NCBI GenBank assembly: GCA_003222535.1
Contig: QHWJ01000237.1
Location: 1-64,000, forward strand
From: Acidobacteriota bacterium
GTDB taxonomy: Bacteria > Acidobacteriota > Vicinamibacteria > Vicinamibacterales > CAVVIG01
DNA length: 64,000 nucleotides
Direction of reading: 5' to 3'
The notes below the pieces were generated by a model. It was not told where the DNA came from and searched no databases. It saw only the letters and a list, made by a program, of their open reading frames with translations. The position numbers were made by a program, and so were the translations under genes. Of this stretch, positions 63,442 to 64,000 are shown piece by piece. How positions within the stretch are numbered: position 1 is the first letter of the stretch; each line of letters begins with the position of its first letter.

Positions 63442-64000
63442 AGCTGCTCTCGTCGCTGCGGAGCCGGATCTTTCTCGCGAGCGCGCTGCTCGCGGTCCTC
63501 TGGATCGGCGGGGCGATTTATCTCGTCAACGTCCGCGTCACCGAGGAGGCCGAGCGGACGCTGCAGCGCGAGATCGTCGCCGCCGCCGCGCTCGTCGACA
63601 ATCTGCGGACGACGCGGACGGAGACGTTCATGCAGATGGCGCGCTTCATCGCGGACGCGCCGCCGCTCAAAGCGGCTGTGGACACCAACGACCCGGAGAC
63701 GGTGCAGGGCATCGCCAACACGTACCAGAATCAGGTCAAGTCGAACCTGCTGCTCGTCACGAACAGGAAGGGCGACATTCTCGCGACCGTCGGCGCGACC
63801 GGACGCACGGCCGCGATCATCGCGAACCAGCCCGCGGTTCACGACGGCCTCGCCGGACGCGAGAGCCTCAGCCTCCTGCCGCAGTCCGACGGCATGATTC
63901 AGCTCGTCACCGTGCCGGTGTACGTCGGCATCGTGCGGCCCGATATCCTCGGCACCCTGAGCGTCGGCTTCATGCTGGACAACGCGCTCGCGGCGCAGCT
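63438..64000 (+). CDS. Membrane sensor protein, N-terminal part (double-cache-like extracytoplasmic domain), 3' truncated
   Basis: ATG overlaps the TGA of the previous gene (ATGA); MKLLSSLRSRIFLASALLAVLWIGGAIYLVNVRVTEEAERTLQREIVAAAALVDNL... Confidence 0.8.
   Translation, partial: MKLLSSLRSRIFLASALLAVLWIGGAIYLVNVRVTEEAERTLQREIVAAAALVDNLRTTRTETFMQMARFIADAPPLKAAVDTNDPETVQGIANTYQNQVKSNLLLVTNRKGDILATVGATGRTAAIIANQPAVHDGLAGRESLSLLPQSDGMIQLVTVPVYVGIVRPDILGTLSVGFMLDNALAAQ

Overview
High-GC bacterial chromosomal window. Gene content and dispersed micro-repeats suggest Acidobacteriota/Vicinamibacteria-like, but this is not proven from the sequence. I support about 50 protein-coding genes and no rRNA, tRNA, CRISPR or complete transposon. 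Gene classes include: a xanthine-dehydrogenase-type molybdoenzyme (cut at the left edge), D-aminoacylase, hydroxyacid-oxoacid transhydrogenase, NDH-2, a molybdopterin oxidoreductase, GGDEF, OmpA-like, YggX, ATP-grasp, radical SAM, POT transporter, stand-alone LigD phosphoesterase, TolB-propeller amidohydrolase, YvcK/CofD, TPM and LemA, two penicillin acylases, two tandem M20 amidohydrolases, HerA/DUF853, SCO1, fatty acid desaturase, a MacAB-like ABC exporter, TlpA, an ECF sigma/anti-sigma pair, a protease-propeller-barrel fusion, a double retropepsin, nuoI/nuoB plus ferredoxin, and a sensor protein cut at the right edge. Two results stand out. (1) The radical SAM gene at about 15.4-16.9 kb is very probably a selenoprotein. 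Its annotated stop is an in-frame UGA that continues as ...WYC-U-AEPNAEQVALL*, and a perfect 8-bp hairpin with a GGU loop (bacterial SECIS-like) starts 12 nt after the UGA. (2) The window carries many classes of short repeats: hairpins whose stems differ between copies but stay complementary, 9-bp periodic arrays, and inverted arrays of 7-9 nt units. They sit in intergenic gaps and also in-frame inside proteins, including as signal peptides and C-terminal tails. A tandem paralogue pair gives an apparent with/without comparison for one 21-bp in-frame insertion.
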